Below, one piece after another: positions 35,548 through 44,485 of a stretch of 64,000 nucleotides of DNA (its first letter is position 1; each line of letters starts with the position of its first letter). Under the pieces are notes generated by a model. That model saw only the letters and a list, made by a program, of their open reading frames with translations. It was not told the origin of the DNA and made no database searches. Made by a program: the position numbers and the translations under genes. Source of the stretch: Roseococcus microcysteis (GTDB lineage: Bacteria; Pseudomonadota; Alphaproteobacteria; Acetobacterales; Acetobacteraceae); contig NZ_CP061718.1 of NCBI RefSeq assembly GCF_014764365.1, forward strand, positions 3,302,501-3,366,500, read 5' to 3'.

Positions 35548-37748
35548 ATGTTCGACAACTACTTCCGCAAGGACATTCCCTGGGGCGGCCAGATCCTGAC
35601 GCTCGAGACGGGCAAGATCGCCCGCCAGGCCGATGGCGCCGTGATGGCCCGCCTGGGCGACACCATCGTGCTCTGCACCGTGGTCGGCAGCCGCAGCGTG
35701 AAGCCCGGCCAGGACTTCTTCCCGCTGACCGTGAACTACCAGGAAAAGGCCTTCGCGGCCGGCAAGATTCCCGGCGGCTTCTTCAAGCGCGAAGGCCGGC
35801 CCAGCGAGAGCGAGACGCTGATCTCGCGCCTCATTGACCGCCCCATCCGCCCGCTGTTCCCCGAGGGGTTCCGCAACGAGGTGCAGGTGATCGCGACCGT
35901 GCTGTCGCATGACCTGGAGAATGACCCGGACATGGTGGCGCTGGTGGGCTGCTCCGCCGCGCTGACGCTGTCGGGCATTCCCTTCTTCGGCCCGGTGGGC
36001 GGGGCGCGCGTGGGCTTCATTGACGGCCAGTTCGTGCTGAACCCGACGGCGGCGCAACGCAAGCTGTCGAAGCTGGACCTCGTCATCGCCGGCACCGCCG
36101 AGGGCGTGCTGATGGTGGAGAGCGAGGCGCATGAGCTGAGCGAGGAGCAGATGCTGGCCGCGCTCGAATTCGGCCACAAAGGCTTCCAGCCGGTCATCGA
36201 GGGCATCATCGCGCTGGCCGAGGTGGCCGCGAAGGAGCCCTGGGACCTGGCCGAGGCCGACCCCGCCCTGGAAGCGCTGAAGGCCCGCATCGCGGAACTC
36301 GGCACCGCCCAGATGGCCGAGGCCTACAAGATCACCGACAAGCAGGCGCGCCAGAAGGCCGTCTCCGAGGCGAAGAAGGCCGTGATGGCCGCCCTCGAGG
36401 CCGAGGGCGCCAACACCGACGCCGCCAAGGGCATGATGAAGGCGCTGGAGGCGGATGTGGTCCGCGGCGCCATCCTCGACACCGGCATCCGCATTGACGG
36501 CCGCGACACCAAGACCGTCCGCCCCATCATGGCGGAGGTGGGCGTGCTGCCGCGCGCCCATGGCTCGGCGCTGTTCACGCGCGGCGAGACCCAGGCGCTC
36601 TGCGTCGCCACGCTCGGCACCGGCCAGGACGAGCAGGTGATTGACGCGCTGGCGGGCGAGTACCGCGAGAACTTCATGCTGCACTACAACTTCCCCCCTA
36701 TTCGGTGGGTGAGACGGGCCGCATGGGCAGCCCCGGCCGGCGTGAGATCGGCCATGGCAAGCTGGCCTGGCGCGCCATGCACCCGGTGCTGCCGGAGAAG
36801 GAGAAGTTCCCGTACACGATGCGCATCGTGTCCGAGATCACGGAGAGCAACGGCTCCTCCTCGATGGCGACCGTCTGCGGCACCTCGCTGGCGCTGATGG
36901 ATGCGGGCTGCCCGCTGGCGCGGCCGGTGGCGGGCATCGCCATGGGCCTCATCAAGGAGGACCGCGGCTTCGCGGTGCTGAGCGACATCCTGGGCGACGA
37001 GGACCACCTCGGCGACATGGACTTCAAGGTGGCGGGGACCGAGGCGGGCATCACCAGCCTGCAGATGGACATCAAGATCACGTCCATCACCTTCGAGATC
37101 ATGAAGACCGCCCTGGCCCAGGCCAAGGAAGGCCGCATCCACATCCTGGGCGAGATGGCCAAGGCCATCACCGGCGCGCGGACGGAGATGGCGGCGACGG
37201 CGCCGCGCATCACCATCATCAACGTGCCCAAGGACAAGATCCGCGAAGTGATCGGCACCGGCGGCAAGGTGATCCGCGAGATCGTGGAGCAGACCGGCAC
37301 GAAGATCGACATCGAGGATGACGGGACGATCAAGATCGCCTCCTCCAACCCCGAGGCGACGCAGGCGGCCATTGACCGGATCAAGGGCATCACCGCCGAG
37401 GCCGAGATCGGTCAGATCTACAATGGCAAGGTGGTCAAGACCGCCGAATTCGGCGCCTTCGTGAACTTCCTGGGCGCCAAGGACGGGCTGGTCCACATCT
37501 CCGAACTGGCCAATGAGCGGGTGAACCGCACCACCGACGTCGTCAAGGAAGGCGACCAGGTCAAGGTGAAGGTCATCGGCTTCGACGACCGCGGCAAGGT
37601 AAAGCTGTCCATGCGGGTTGTGGATCAGGCCACGGGTGCCGATATCACGGAGCAGGTGGGCGAGCGCCGCCCCCGCGAAGGTGGCGAGGGCGAGGACCGT
37701 CCCCGCCGCGAGGGCCGCGACCGCGGCCCGCGCCGCGACCGCGACTGA
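35548..37748 (+). CDS. pnp: Polynucleotide phosphorylase, frameshifted
   Basis: PNPase degrades RNA 3'-5' with phosphate. Both RNase PH domains, the KH domain ([20 protein letters not shown]) and the S1 domain ([20 protein letters not shown]) are present, but the frame breaks at the C6 run 36693-36698, near codon 383. One added C restores the invariant [14 protein letters not shown] and a 733-residue protein. The second part alone carries the catalytic GIAMGLI and [15 protein letters not shown] motifs. The ATG at 35548 follows AGGA. The C-terminal tail is Arg/Glu-rich. The break is almost certainly a sequencing error. Confidence 0.93.
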
Positions 37749-37759
37749 ATCACGGCCAA

Positions 37760-37788
37760 CCCGGCCGGAGCCTCTTGCGCCGGCCGGG
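37760..37788 (+). terminator. Stem-loop after pnp
   Basis: CCCGGCCGG (37760-37768) and CCGGCCGGG (37780-37788) form a perfect 9-bp stem with an 11-base loop, 12 bases after the pnp stop. There is no T tract, so it may be an RNA 3' end stabiliser or a factor-assisted terminator. Confidence 0.5.
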
Positions 37789-37839
37789 ATCGTGGTAACG
37801 TAACCTCACCGTCATCGTTTTCTGTCAGGGTGGATCGCC

Positions 37840-39240
37840 GTGAAGGCCATCAACACTATCCGCATGGGCGGCGTGGACGTGCTGCCCCTGGTCGAGGGCG
37901 GCAAGGGCGTCGCCGTCAGCAATGGGCTGACCGCCGGCGCCTGGGCGGCGGCCGGAGGTGTTGGCACCTTCTCGGCCGTCAATGCCGACAGCTATGACGC
38001 GGAAGGCCGGACCATCCGGCAGGTCTACCACGGCACCACCCGCCGCGACCGGCACGAGGAACTCGTGGCCTATGGCATCGCCGGCGGCATCGCCCAGGCG
38101 CGCGAGGCGCGGGATGTGGGCGGCAAGGATGCCCGCATCCACGCCAACATCCTGTGGGAGATGGGCGGCGCCGAGCGCGTGATCCGCGGCGTGCTGGAGG
38201 GGGCGAAGGGCCTCGTCAACGGCATCACCTGCGGCGCGGGCATGCCCTACAAGCTGGCCGACATCGCGCGCGATTTCGGCGTTCACTACTACCCCATCGT
38301 GTCCTCCGCCCGCGCCTTCTCGGCGCTGTGGAAGCGCAGCTATTCCAAGGTGAGCGAATGGCTGGGCGGCGTGGTCTATGAGGACCCCTGGCTGGCCGGT
38401 GGCCATAACGGGCTGTCCAACAGCGAGGACCCCCGCAAGCCTGAGGCCCCCTATGAGCGCGTCCGCAAGCTGCGCGAGCAGATGCGCGCCTTCGGCCTCG
38501 ACGCCACCCCCATCATCATGGCCGGCGGCGTCTGGTGGCTGGAGGAGTGGGAGGACTGGATCGACAACCCCGAGCTCGGCCCCATCGCCTTCCAGTTCGG
38601 CACCCGCCCGCTGCTGACCAAGGAATCGCCCATCAGCGACGCCTGGAAGAAGCGCCTGACGGAGCTCCAGCCCGGCGACGTGCTGCTGCAGCCCTTCTCG
38701 CCGACCGGCTTCTATTCCAGCGCCGTCCGCAACGACTTCCTGGCCGAGCTGGAAGCCCGCAACGAGCGCCAGGTGGCCTACACCATGGAGCCTGTGGGCG
38801 AGCACACGGCCGAGCTCGGCATCGGGCCGCGCAAGCGCCTGGTCTGGCTGACCCCCGGGGACCGCGCCCGTGCCGAGGCCTGGCTGGCGGCGGGCTACAC
38901 CGAGGCGATGCGGACGCCGGACAGCACGCTCATCTTCGTGACGCCCGAGAAGTCGCGCGAGATCGTGGCCGATCAGGTGGCCTGCATGGGCTGCCTCAGC
39001 CATTGCCGCTTCAGCAACTGGACGCAGATCGAGCCCGACTATTCCACGGGCAAGAAGGCCGACCCGCGCAGCTTCTGCATCCAGAAGACCCTGCAGGACA
39101 TCGCCCATGACGGCAGCCTGCAGGACAACCTGATGTTCGCGGGCCACAACGCCTATCGCTTCGGCAGCGACCCCTTCTACTCCAACGGCTTCGTGCCGAC
39201 GGTCCGCCAGCTGGTGGACCGGATCATGACGGGGCGTTGA
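37840..39240 (+). CDS. Nitronate monooxygenase family flavin oxidoreductase
   Basis: The 466-residue TIM-barrel flavoprotein is of the NMO/enoyl-reductase-II type. The FMN-phosphate-binding region is around IIMAGGVWWLEEW and IAFQFGTRPLLT. The C-terminal ~100 residues are an extension with a clustered cysteine motif, CMGCLSHC, that could bind a metal or iron-sulfur cluster. The start is a GTG at 37840. True substrate unknown; members oxidise nitronates or reduce unsaturated acyl compounds. Confidence 0.8.
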   Translation: MKAINTIRMGGVDVLPLVEGGKGVAVSNGLTAGAWAAAGGVGTFSAVNADSYDAEGRTIRQVYHGTTRRDRHEELVAYGIAGGIAQAREARDVGGKDARIHANILWEMGGAERVIRGVLEGAKGLVNGITCGAGMPYKLADIARDFGVHYYPIVSSARAFSALWKRSYSKVSEWLGGVVYEDPWLAGGHNGLSNSEDPRKPEAPYERVRKLREQMRAFGLDATPIIMAGGVWWLEEWEDWIDNPELGPIAFQFGTRPLLTKESPISDAWKKRLTELQPGDVLLQPFSPTGFYSSAVRNDFLAELEARNERQVAYTMEPVGEHTAELGIGPRKRLVWLTPGDRARAEAWLAAGYTEAMRTPDSTLIFVTPEKSREIVADQVACMGCLSHCRFSNWTQIEPDYSTGKKADPRSFCIQKTLQDIAHDGSLQDNLMFAGHNAYRFGSDPFYSNGFVPTVRQLVDRIMTGR

Positions 39241-39333
39241 TCCGCATCAAGGCGCGGGGCGCCCGCTTCCATCAGCCTTCGCGCAGATAAGGCGGCGGGC
39301 CTCTCCGCCGCCCTGGCGAAGGGGATGAGGGCG

Positions 39334-39534
39334 ATGTTCGCAACCAATGTGGGCGGCGTGGACCGGATGCTGCGGGTCGCGGTGGGGCTGGCGCTGATCA
39401 TCGCCACCCTGGCCGGGCTCATCGGCCTCTGGGGCTGGGTGGGCATGGTGCCGCTGGCCACGGGGCTGTTGCGGACCTGCCCGCTCTACACGCTTTTGGG
39501 CATTCGGACCTGCCCAGTGGCAAAAGGGGCCTGA
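39334..39534 (+). CDS. DUF2892 (YgaP-type) small membrane protein
   Basis: The 66-residue protein matches DUF2892: TNVGGVDRMLRVAVGLALI, a second hydrophobic stretch, and CPLYTLLGIRTC at the end. This domain forms the membrane part of the YgaP rhodanese and often occurs alone in sulfur-stress loci. An ArsR-type regulator gene follows after 32 bases, which fits a sulfide- or persulfide-responsive pair. The start could be nine bases upstream at 39325. Confidence 0.85.
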   Translation: MFATNVGGVDRMLRVAVGLALIIATLAGLIGLWGWVGMVPLATGLLRTCPLYTLLGIRTCPVAKGA

Positions 39535-39545
39535 CGCGCTGCGAA

Positions 39546-39568
39546 ATTCCGCGTAATGATCGCGGAAT
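39546..39568. promoter_or_regulatory. Candidate ArsR-family operator
   Basis: ATTCCGCG (39546-39553) and CGCGGAAT (39561-39568) are perfect inverted 8-mers with a 7-base TAATGAT spacer. The right arm overlaps the ATG of the ArsR-type gene. Such a palindrome at the start codon suggests autorepression. Confidence 0.6.
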
Positions 39569-39914
39569 GGACTTCCAGGCCAACCCAGACCCCGGGACCA
39601 TGCTCCCCGCCGCGCTGCCGCCTGAGATGGAGGCGCGCGCGGGCGAGGCCGCGCAATTGCTGCGCCTGCTGGCCAATGAACGTCGGTTGCTGCTGCTCTG
39701 CCACCTCATCACCGAGGGCGAGGTGACCGTGGGGCGGCTGGCCGAGATGGTGGGGCTGTCGCAGCCCGCCATTTCCCAGCATTTGGCGCGGCTCAGGGCC
39801 GATGGGCTGGTGGCCACGCGCCGTGCGGCCACCACCATCCATTACCGCGTGGCCGACCCGCGGGTGGGCCGCATCATCCTGACCCTGCGGGACATCTTCT
39901 GCCCGCCGGGCTGA
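39567..39914 (+). CDS. ArsR-family transcriptional regulator
   Basis: The 115-residue winged-helix protein has the recognition region VGRLAEMVGLSQPAISQHLARLRADGLV and the wing TTIHYRVAD. A cysteine lies near the C-terminus (IFCPPG) and another in the first half (LLLCHLI). Two such cysteines are the sulfide-sensing pair in BigR/SqrR repressors, and the DUF2892 neighbour supports that reading. A perfect palindrome overlaps its start codon. Confidence 0.87.
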   Translation: MDFQANPDPGTMLPAALPPEMEARAGEAAQLLRLLANERRLLLLCHLITEGEVTVGRLAEMVGLSQPAISQHLARLRADGLVATRRAATTIHYRVADPRVGRIILTLRDIFCPPG

Positions 39915-40007
39915 GGCCGCGTGCCATGCACGCCTGGGTTGAGTATGTTCTTGCCCGAGCATCTTTCGCGGGCATATCTTGCGCGCCTTGCCGACCAGGG
40001 GCGCGCC

Positions 40008-40664
40008 ATGACGCGGTTCACCACCCAACAGACCTTCAGCGCCGGCACCGGCCAGCTGGTGGTCATGACGCGGCCCTCGACCCCCATCGCCGTCTTTGCC
40101 AGCGCGAAGACGGCGCTGAGCCTGGCCCGCACCTTCCTGCGACGCACCACGGCGGCGCTGCAGACCACCAACGGCCCGCGTGACCATGCGGCGCTGGCCG
40201 CGCGGTATTTCCTGACGCCGCCCACGCGGATCGACGCCGCTTCGCTCGGCACCATCCTGCAGATCCTGACCCAGACGAAGACGGGGCTGGCGGCGGACGT
40301 CACCATCAAGACCGGCGACCTGGTGGGCAGCGGCGATGATGACGTGAATGGCGAGGTGAGCGCCCTGACCGGCGGCGTCGCCACCAAGCCCTACCACAAC
40401 ACCGTGACCGACCTCAGCACCGGCACGAGCGACCTGATGGGCGCCATCAAGATCGAGGATGCGCGGCTGATGTCGGGCAAGTTCGGCGTGAAGACGCTGA
40501 TCCATGAGGCCACGCACAAATATGCCGGCACGGACGACTACTGCTATTTCAAGGATGACGGGGTGACGCCGGATGGCCCGTTCAACAGCCAGGCACAGGC
40601 CCTGATCAATGCCGACAGCTACGCCTGGTTCACGGTGCAGCTCGGCAGCAGCCTGAAGGGGTAG
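40008..40664 (+). CDS. Putative aspzincin-type metallopeptidase
   Basis: The 218-residue protein has HEATH at 166-170, then GTDDYCY at 174-180 and NADSYAWF at 201-208. This HExxH + GTxDxxY set is the aspzincin (M35/lysine-specific endopeptidase) signature, with the Asp as third zinc ligand. No signal peptide is visible, unlike typical secreted members. I chose the ATG at 40008 because AGGGG lies upstream; an in-frame ATG at 39945 has no such site. Substrate and purpose unknown. Confidence 0.65.
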   Translation: MTRFTTQQTFSAGTGQLVVMTRPSTPIAVFASAKTALSLARTFLRRTTAALQTTNGPRDHAALAARYFLTPPTRIDAASLGTILQILTQTKTGLAADVTIKTGDLVGSGDDDVNGEVSALTGGVATKPYHNTVTDLSTGTSDLMGAIKIEDARLMSGKFGVKTLIHEATHKYAGTDDYCYFKDDGVTPDGPFNSQAQALINADSYAWFTVQLGSSLKG

Positions 40665-40700
40665 CGGGGCGTGGCGCCACCCCGCTACCGATGAAGGGAC

Positions 40701-41024
40701 CTAGCCCGGCCAGGCCTTGACCTCGGTCTCCACGAAGCTCAGCGGGCCGGGGCCGGCATTGACCACATTGTGCTCCACCCCGGCCGGGCGGCTATAGGCC
40801 ACCCCGGCCTTGAGCTGCGCCTCGGTGGTGCTGCCATCGGGGAATTCGATGTGCAGCGTGCCATCCATCATCGGCACCACGACATAAAGCCAGCCATGGC
40901 GGTGGAAGCCCGTTTCCGCGCCGGGCTCGAAATCCCAGCGGATGACGCGGACCTTGTCGTCATCCAGCTGGGGCACGGGCACGGCCGGGGGGCGGCAGCG
41001 CAGAGGTTCGCCTGATTTCGCCAT
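40701..41024 (-). CDS. Cupin-domain protein
   Basis: The 107-residue single-domain cupin has a metal-site motif in GAETGFHRHGWLYVVV and a second cupin motif near YSRPAGVEHNVVN. Enzymatic function is unknown. It follows the DapA-family gene on the same strand by about 20 bases, and the two may act in one carbohydrate or keto-acid pathway. The ATG at 41024 is preceded by GGAGG. Confidence 0.82.
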   Translation of the reverse strand: MAKSGEPLRCRPPAVPVPQLDDDKVRVIRWDFEPGAETGFHRHGWLYVVVPMMDGTLHIEFPDGSTTEAQLKAGVAYSRPAGVEHNVVNAGPGPLSFVETEVKAWPG

Positions 41025-41044
41025 CGGATTCACGCCTCCGGTGT

Positions 41045-41980
41045 TCACTCCGCCGCCTGCTTCATCAGCCCCGGCAGGGGCAGGGCGCCGGCGGCTTCCC
41101 AGGCGGCCCAGGCCTTGTCGGCATCGGCCTGGGACAGCGGCAGGTGCGGCGGGCGGATGGTGCGCCAGCCGGCATCGCCGGTGCTGCGCGCGATGATTTC
41201 GCGCAGGCCCGGGATGAGGGCCACGCTGGTCGCGGCCTTGCGGGTGGCGGTCAGCATGGCCTGGGCCGCGTCGGCCTCGGGCCCCGTGCGCTTGGCGTAG
41301 ACGATGCCACCCCAATGGGAATTGCCGTTGGAGGCGGCGGTGATGCAGCCCGCCCCGCCCTCGGCCAGGATCTTCTGCAGGAATTCGTCGCTGCCCGAAT
41401 AGACCTCGAAGCCGCGCGACGCGAAGGCATCAATCATGGCCTTCATGTTCGCGTAGTCGCCCGAGCTGTCCTTCACGCCCTTGAACACGCCCGGATGCGC
41501 GTCCAGCAGGCGGCCGATCACGTTCAGGCTGAAGGGCACGGCCGATTGCTGCGGGAAGTTGTAGAGATAGAGCGCGATGCCGCCGCCCACGCGCTTCGCC
41601 ACCTCGTCGAAGAAGGCGAAGATGCCGTCATCGGAGGGGTTCTTGTAGTAGAAGGGCGGCAGCAGCAGCACGCCGCGGCAGCCCTGGGCGCGGGCATGCT
41701 GGGTCAGCTCCACCGTCTCGGTGATGGAGGAGACGCCGGCCCCCGGCATCATGGTGGAGGCCGGCACGCCGCGCGCGATCAGCCCTTCCAGGATGGCCAT
41801 GCGCTCCTTCGCGGAGAAGCTGTTGGCCTCGCCCGTGGTGCCGAGGATGCCGAGGCCATTGCAGCCATTGGCCAGCAGCCACTTGGCATGCGCGGCCATG
41901 CGGTCGAGGTCGGGCGAGAAATCCTCGCGCATCGCGGTCAGCACCGCGGCGTTCACGCCGCCGAACAGGGCATCCTTCAT
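41045..41980 (-). CDS. Dihydrodipicolinate synthase/NAL family aldolase
   Basis: The 311-residue TIM-barrel lyase has [14 protein letters not shown] near residue 48, YLYNFPQQS with the catalytic Tyr, and GVKDSSGDY with the Schiff-base Lys. These fit class I aldolases of the DapA/NanA family. The divergence and the neighbours (cupin, sugar isomerase) suggest a catabolic keto-acid aldolase instead of lysine synthesis. Its ATG overlaps the stop of the upstream cysteine-cluster gene as ATGA. Confidence 0.87.
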   Translation of the reverse strand: MKDALFGGVNAAVLTAMREDFSPDLDRMAAHAKWLLANGCNGLGILGTTGEANSFSAKERMAILEGLIARGVPASTMMPGAGVSSITETVELTQHARAQGCRGVLLLPPFYYKNPSDDGIFAFFDEVAKRVGGGIALYLYNFPQQSAVPFSLNVIGRLLDAHPGVFKGVKDSSGDYANMKAMIDAFASRGFEVYSGSDEFLQKILAEGGAGCITAASNGNSHWGGIVYAKRTGPEADAAQAMLTATRKAATSVALIPGLREIIARSTGDAGWRTIRPPHLPLSQADADKAWAAWEAAGALPLPGLMKQAAE

Positions 41981-42480
41981 GGGGCAGTTTCCTCTGTGAG
42001 TGAGCCGGGCAGGGGCCTTGGCCCCGCCCGGCGTGGCCAGTCGCCCGGCCAGGTGGTGATGTGGTCCTCGAGCGCGCCCGCCTCGCGCTCCGCCACCGTG
42101 CGGCCGCGCACGGAGACGCCGGCCCGCACCACGCTCTCCGGGTCGCCGGAGCGGAGCGGGTGCCAGTCCGGCAAATCCCGCCCCTCGGCCAGCAGGCGGT
42201 AGGCGCAGGTGGGCGGCAGCCAGTCCATGCCCGCCAGCCGCTTGGGCGTGAGGCGGATGCAATCCGGCACGCGGGCGCGGCGGTTGGCGTAGTCGGTGCA
42301 GCGGGCCGTGGCGCGGTCCAGCAGCCGGCAGGCCACGTCGGTGTGGTGGAGTTCCTCCGTGTCGGCGTCGCGCAGCTTGTGCAGGCAGCAGCGGCCGCAG
42401 CCATCGCACAGGCTTTCCCACTGGGCGCGCGTCATGCGCTCCAGCGGGACGGTCTTCCAGAAAGGCGGTTCGGAGGCCAC
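41977..42480 (-). CDS. YcgN family cysteine cluster protein
   Basis: The 167-residue UPF0153/YcgN protein has [12 protein letters not shown] near residue 25 and further conserved cysteines at [26 protein letters not shown] and LPPTCAYR, probably coordinating a metal or cluster. Function in the family is unknown. It overlaps the aldolase gene by ATGA. Upstream lies a 118-base gap with strong hairpins. Confidence 0.9.
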   Translation of the reverse strand: MASEPPFWKTVPLERMTRAQWESLCDGCGRCCLHKLRDADTEELHHTDVACRLLDRATARCTDYANRRARVPDCIRLTPKRLAGMDWLPPTCAYRLLAEGRDLPDWHPLRSGDPESVVRAGVSVRGRTVAEREAGALEDHITTWPGDWPRRAGPRPLPGSLTEETAP

Positions 42481-42519
42481 GCCCCCTTTGTAGATCAGAA
42501 TGCGGGCCGGCGTCAGATC

Positions 42520-42543
42520 GCCCTCGGTGGAATCACCGAGGGC
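42520..42543. terminator. Perfect hairpin A upstream of ycgN-like gene
   Basis: GCCCTCGGTG (42520-42529) and CACCGAGGGC (42534-42543) form a perfect 10-bp stem with a GAAT loop. No T tract is present on either side. It is one of three stacked hairpins in this gap. Confidence 0.55.
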
Positions 42544-42570
42544 GTGAATCTGCCGCCCAAAGGCAGCTGG

Positions 42571-42598
42571 ATCGTGACCGAGCTGGCTCGGTCACGAT
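42571..42598. terminator. Perfect hairpin C after sugar isomerase gene
   Basis: ATCGTGACCGAGC (42571-42583) pairs perfectly with GCTCGGTCACGAT (42586-42598), a 13-bp stem with only two unpaired bases. It begins one base after the isomerase stop on the minus strand, so it probably marks that transcript's end. A smaller CTGCC/GGCAG stem lies at 42550-42566 between the two larger hairpins. Confidence 0.6.
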
Positions 42599-43438
42599 TC
42601 AGCGCGCCAGCCCTGCCGCCGCGAGGAAGGCCGCGCCCTCGCGGATGCGGGCATTCTCCTTCAGTTCCAGCTTCAGGCGGGGCGTGGTGCCGTGGGCTGC
42701 CATGACGCCCGCGATGGCGCGGAAGACGGCGGGCCAGGCGATGTTGCCCTCGCCCGGCACCCAGTGGCGGTCGCCATAGCCGTCCGTGTCCTGGAGGTGG
42801 ACATGGTCCAGCAGCTCGCCGGCGGCGGTGATGTAGTGGTCCACCGGGGGCGCGCCGGTGCTGCCATGGGCGTAGTTGGCATGGCCCGTGTCCACCGAGA
42901 CGCGCACCTGGGCGCTGGCGAAGCTGCGGGCGAGGAGCACGCGCTCCATCGGGTCCTTGTCCTCGATATTCTCGATGACGAGGACGACGCCCAGGCTTTC
43001 CGCGCGCCGTACGGCGGCGCCCATGGTGTCGTGGCAAAGGTCCAGCACCTGCTGCCGCGCCGCCTGGTCATGGCCGAGATTGTTGTAGCCCCAGGTGGTG
43101 TAGGGGCTGTGGACCACCATCATGGTCGCACCCAGTTCGGCGCAGGCATCGAGGCCCTGGTCCAGCCGTCGCCGCACCACGGCGCGGATCTCGGGGTCCT
43201 TGGAGGCGATGGTGAAGCCCCAGAAGGGGCCATGGATGCCGAGCCGGCCCTTGTGTCCCTCCAGCAGCGCCTTGGCGCGGGCGGCGCGGGCGCGCCAGTC
43301 GCTGTCCAGCACCTCGCTGCGGCAGAAATCCTGGAGTTCGAGGTCGCGTGGCTGCTCCAGCAGCCAGTCGCGGTGGTCGGGCAGGTCCTCGACGTTGAGG
43401 CAGGCGCCGAGGAGGGGAAGGGCGGGCGTGTTCGACAT
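42599..43438 (-). CDS. Sugar phosphate isomerase/epimerase (AP endonuclease 2 fold)
   Basis: The 279-residue xylose-isomerase-like TIM barrel has metal-binding strands visible as MMVVHSPY, VLVIENIED (Glu), VSVDTGHANY (Asp, His) and DHVHLQDTDGYGDRHW. Members isomerise or epimerise sugars and inositols. The substrate is not determinable. It lies near the aldolase and cupin genes on the same strand but is separated from them by strong hairpins. Confidence 0.85.
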   Translation of the reverse strand: MSNTPALPLLGACLNVEDLPDHRDWLLEQPRDLELQDFCRSEVLDSDWRARAARAKALLEGHKGRLGIHGPFWGFTIASKDPEIRAVVRRRLDQGLDACAELGATMMVVHSPYTTWGYNNLGHDQAARQQVLDLCHDTMGAAVRRAESLGVVLVIENIEDKDPMERVLLARSFASAQVRVSVDTGHANYAHGSTGAPPVDHYITAAGELLDHVHLQDTDGYGDRHWVPGEGNIAWPAVFRAIAGVMAAHGTTPRLKLELKENARIREGAAFLAAAGLAR

Positions 43439-43450
43439 GCCGCCGAGCCT

Positions 43451-43491
43451 CCGTCACCCTCGCCCGCCGCGCAAGGCGGGGGGCGTGACGG
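43451..43491. terminator. Stem-loop between SYLF gene and sugar isomerase
   Basis: CCGTCAC (43451-43457) pairs with GTGACGG (43485-43491), enclosing a second GC-rich pairing (CGCCCGCC with GGCGGGGG). It probably ends transcription of the SYLF gene on the minus strand. Confidence 0.45.
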
Positions 43492-43534
43492 GGGGATGAA
43501 ATCCGCGCCTGATCGGATCAGCCGACCAGACAGA

Positions 43535-44407
43535 TCACCGCGCGATGGGCGCCAGCGGCGCGCGGCCCACCCCGCTCGGCGCGGGGCCGGGGGCGGGGTT
43601 CACGAAGCCGGGATCGGTCGGCGGCGGGGTGAAGCCCGGGCTGGGCGCGGGGGCGCGGGTCTGGCTGCCCGCGCGCAGCAGCGCGGCCCGCAGCGGGTCG
43701 GCGCCCGGATTGTGCACCGTCATGTTCCGCACGATGTCGCGCGCCACCACGGCGCGGCCGTAATAGGCCTGGTCCCATTCGGGCTGGGGCTGCAGCACCG
43801 TGCCGTCCAGCGCCACGCCGGCATAGAGCCCGCGCGAGCGGGAGAAGGCCACGAGGTCCGCCCCCAGCGCCGTGGTGATGGCGCCTTCCACCGCGCCGCC
43901 CACATGCAGCACGGCCAGCGAGGCATCGGCGCCCAGCGTGAATTGCCGGTTGATCATGGCGTCCAGCGCGCGGTCGTTCATCACCAGGATCAGCGTCTGG
44001 CTGTCGCGGATGCCGGCCTGGAGGCCGAAGCTGGCCGAGCCGAGCACATAGAAGGCGGGCGAGGACCAGGACCCCGCGGCGTCACGCCCCAGCAGCACGC
44101 AGCCCCCGCCCTCGCCGCCCGCGAAGAAGGCGGCGCGGAAGCGGCGCGGGCAGACCACGGCGCCGCGGGCGCGCGGCAGCAGGGTCGCGGCGTTCAGCCG
44201 GTCATTCTCGGATGAGAGGATGTCCTGCACGGACAGGGCCGAATTGTCCACGAGGCGCTGCGGCCCGGTGGCGCCGGGCGGGCCGGCGCAGGCGGCAAGC
44301 GCCATCAAGCCCACCGTCGCAAGCTTGGGGCCAAGCCCCAGCTTATGCAGGATATTCCGGCCCTGAAGGCACGGCGAAACCAGGTTCCGCCAGATGAGGT
44401 TCCGCAT
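43535..44407 (-). CDS. SYLF-domain (YSC84-like) lipoprotein
   Basis: The 290-residue product has a hydrophobic segment ending in a lipobox, LMALAAC (Cys40), so it is probably lipidated in the envelope. The SYLF domain covers about residues 60-230, with FYVLGSASFGLQAGI, TLILVMNDRALDAMI and DLVAFSRSRGLYAGVALDG. The domain binds phosphoinositides in eukaryotes; its bacterial role is unclear. The tail is Pro/Gly-rich. The n-region before the lipobox is long, so the start (ATG 44407) is not secure. Confidence 0.85.
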   Translation of the reverse strand: MRNLIWRNLVSPCLQGRNILHKLGLGPKLATVGLMALAACAGPPGATGPQRLVDNSALSVQDILSSENDRLNAATLLPRARGAVVCPRRFRAAFFAGGEGGGCVLLGRDAAGSWSSPAFYVLGSASFGLQAGIRDSQTLILVMNDRALDAMINRQFTLGADASLAVLHVGGAVEGAITTALGADLVAFSRSRGLYAGVALDGTVLQPQPEWDQAYYGRAVVARDIVRNMTVHNPGADPLRAALLRAGSQTRAPAPSPGFTPPPTDPGFVNPAPGPAPSGVGRAPLAPIAR

Positions 44408-44485
44408 GAGTTTCCCCCGATAACCCGTGCTGCGATCAGCATTCCTAACCGCAAACATGGCGGCACGAAAGCCGTTTCGCGGCGA

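Noticed and set aside
43451-43522. CTGATC-G-GATCAG mini-palindrome near 43510 as an operator
   Set aside because: It is only six bases per arm, lies after the SYLF gene end, and has no nearby regulator gene to support it.
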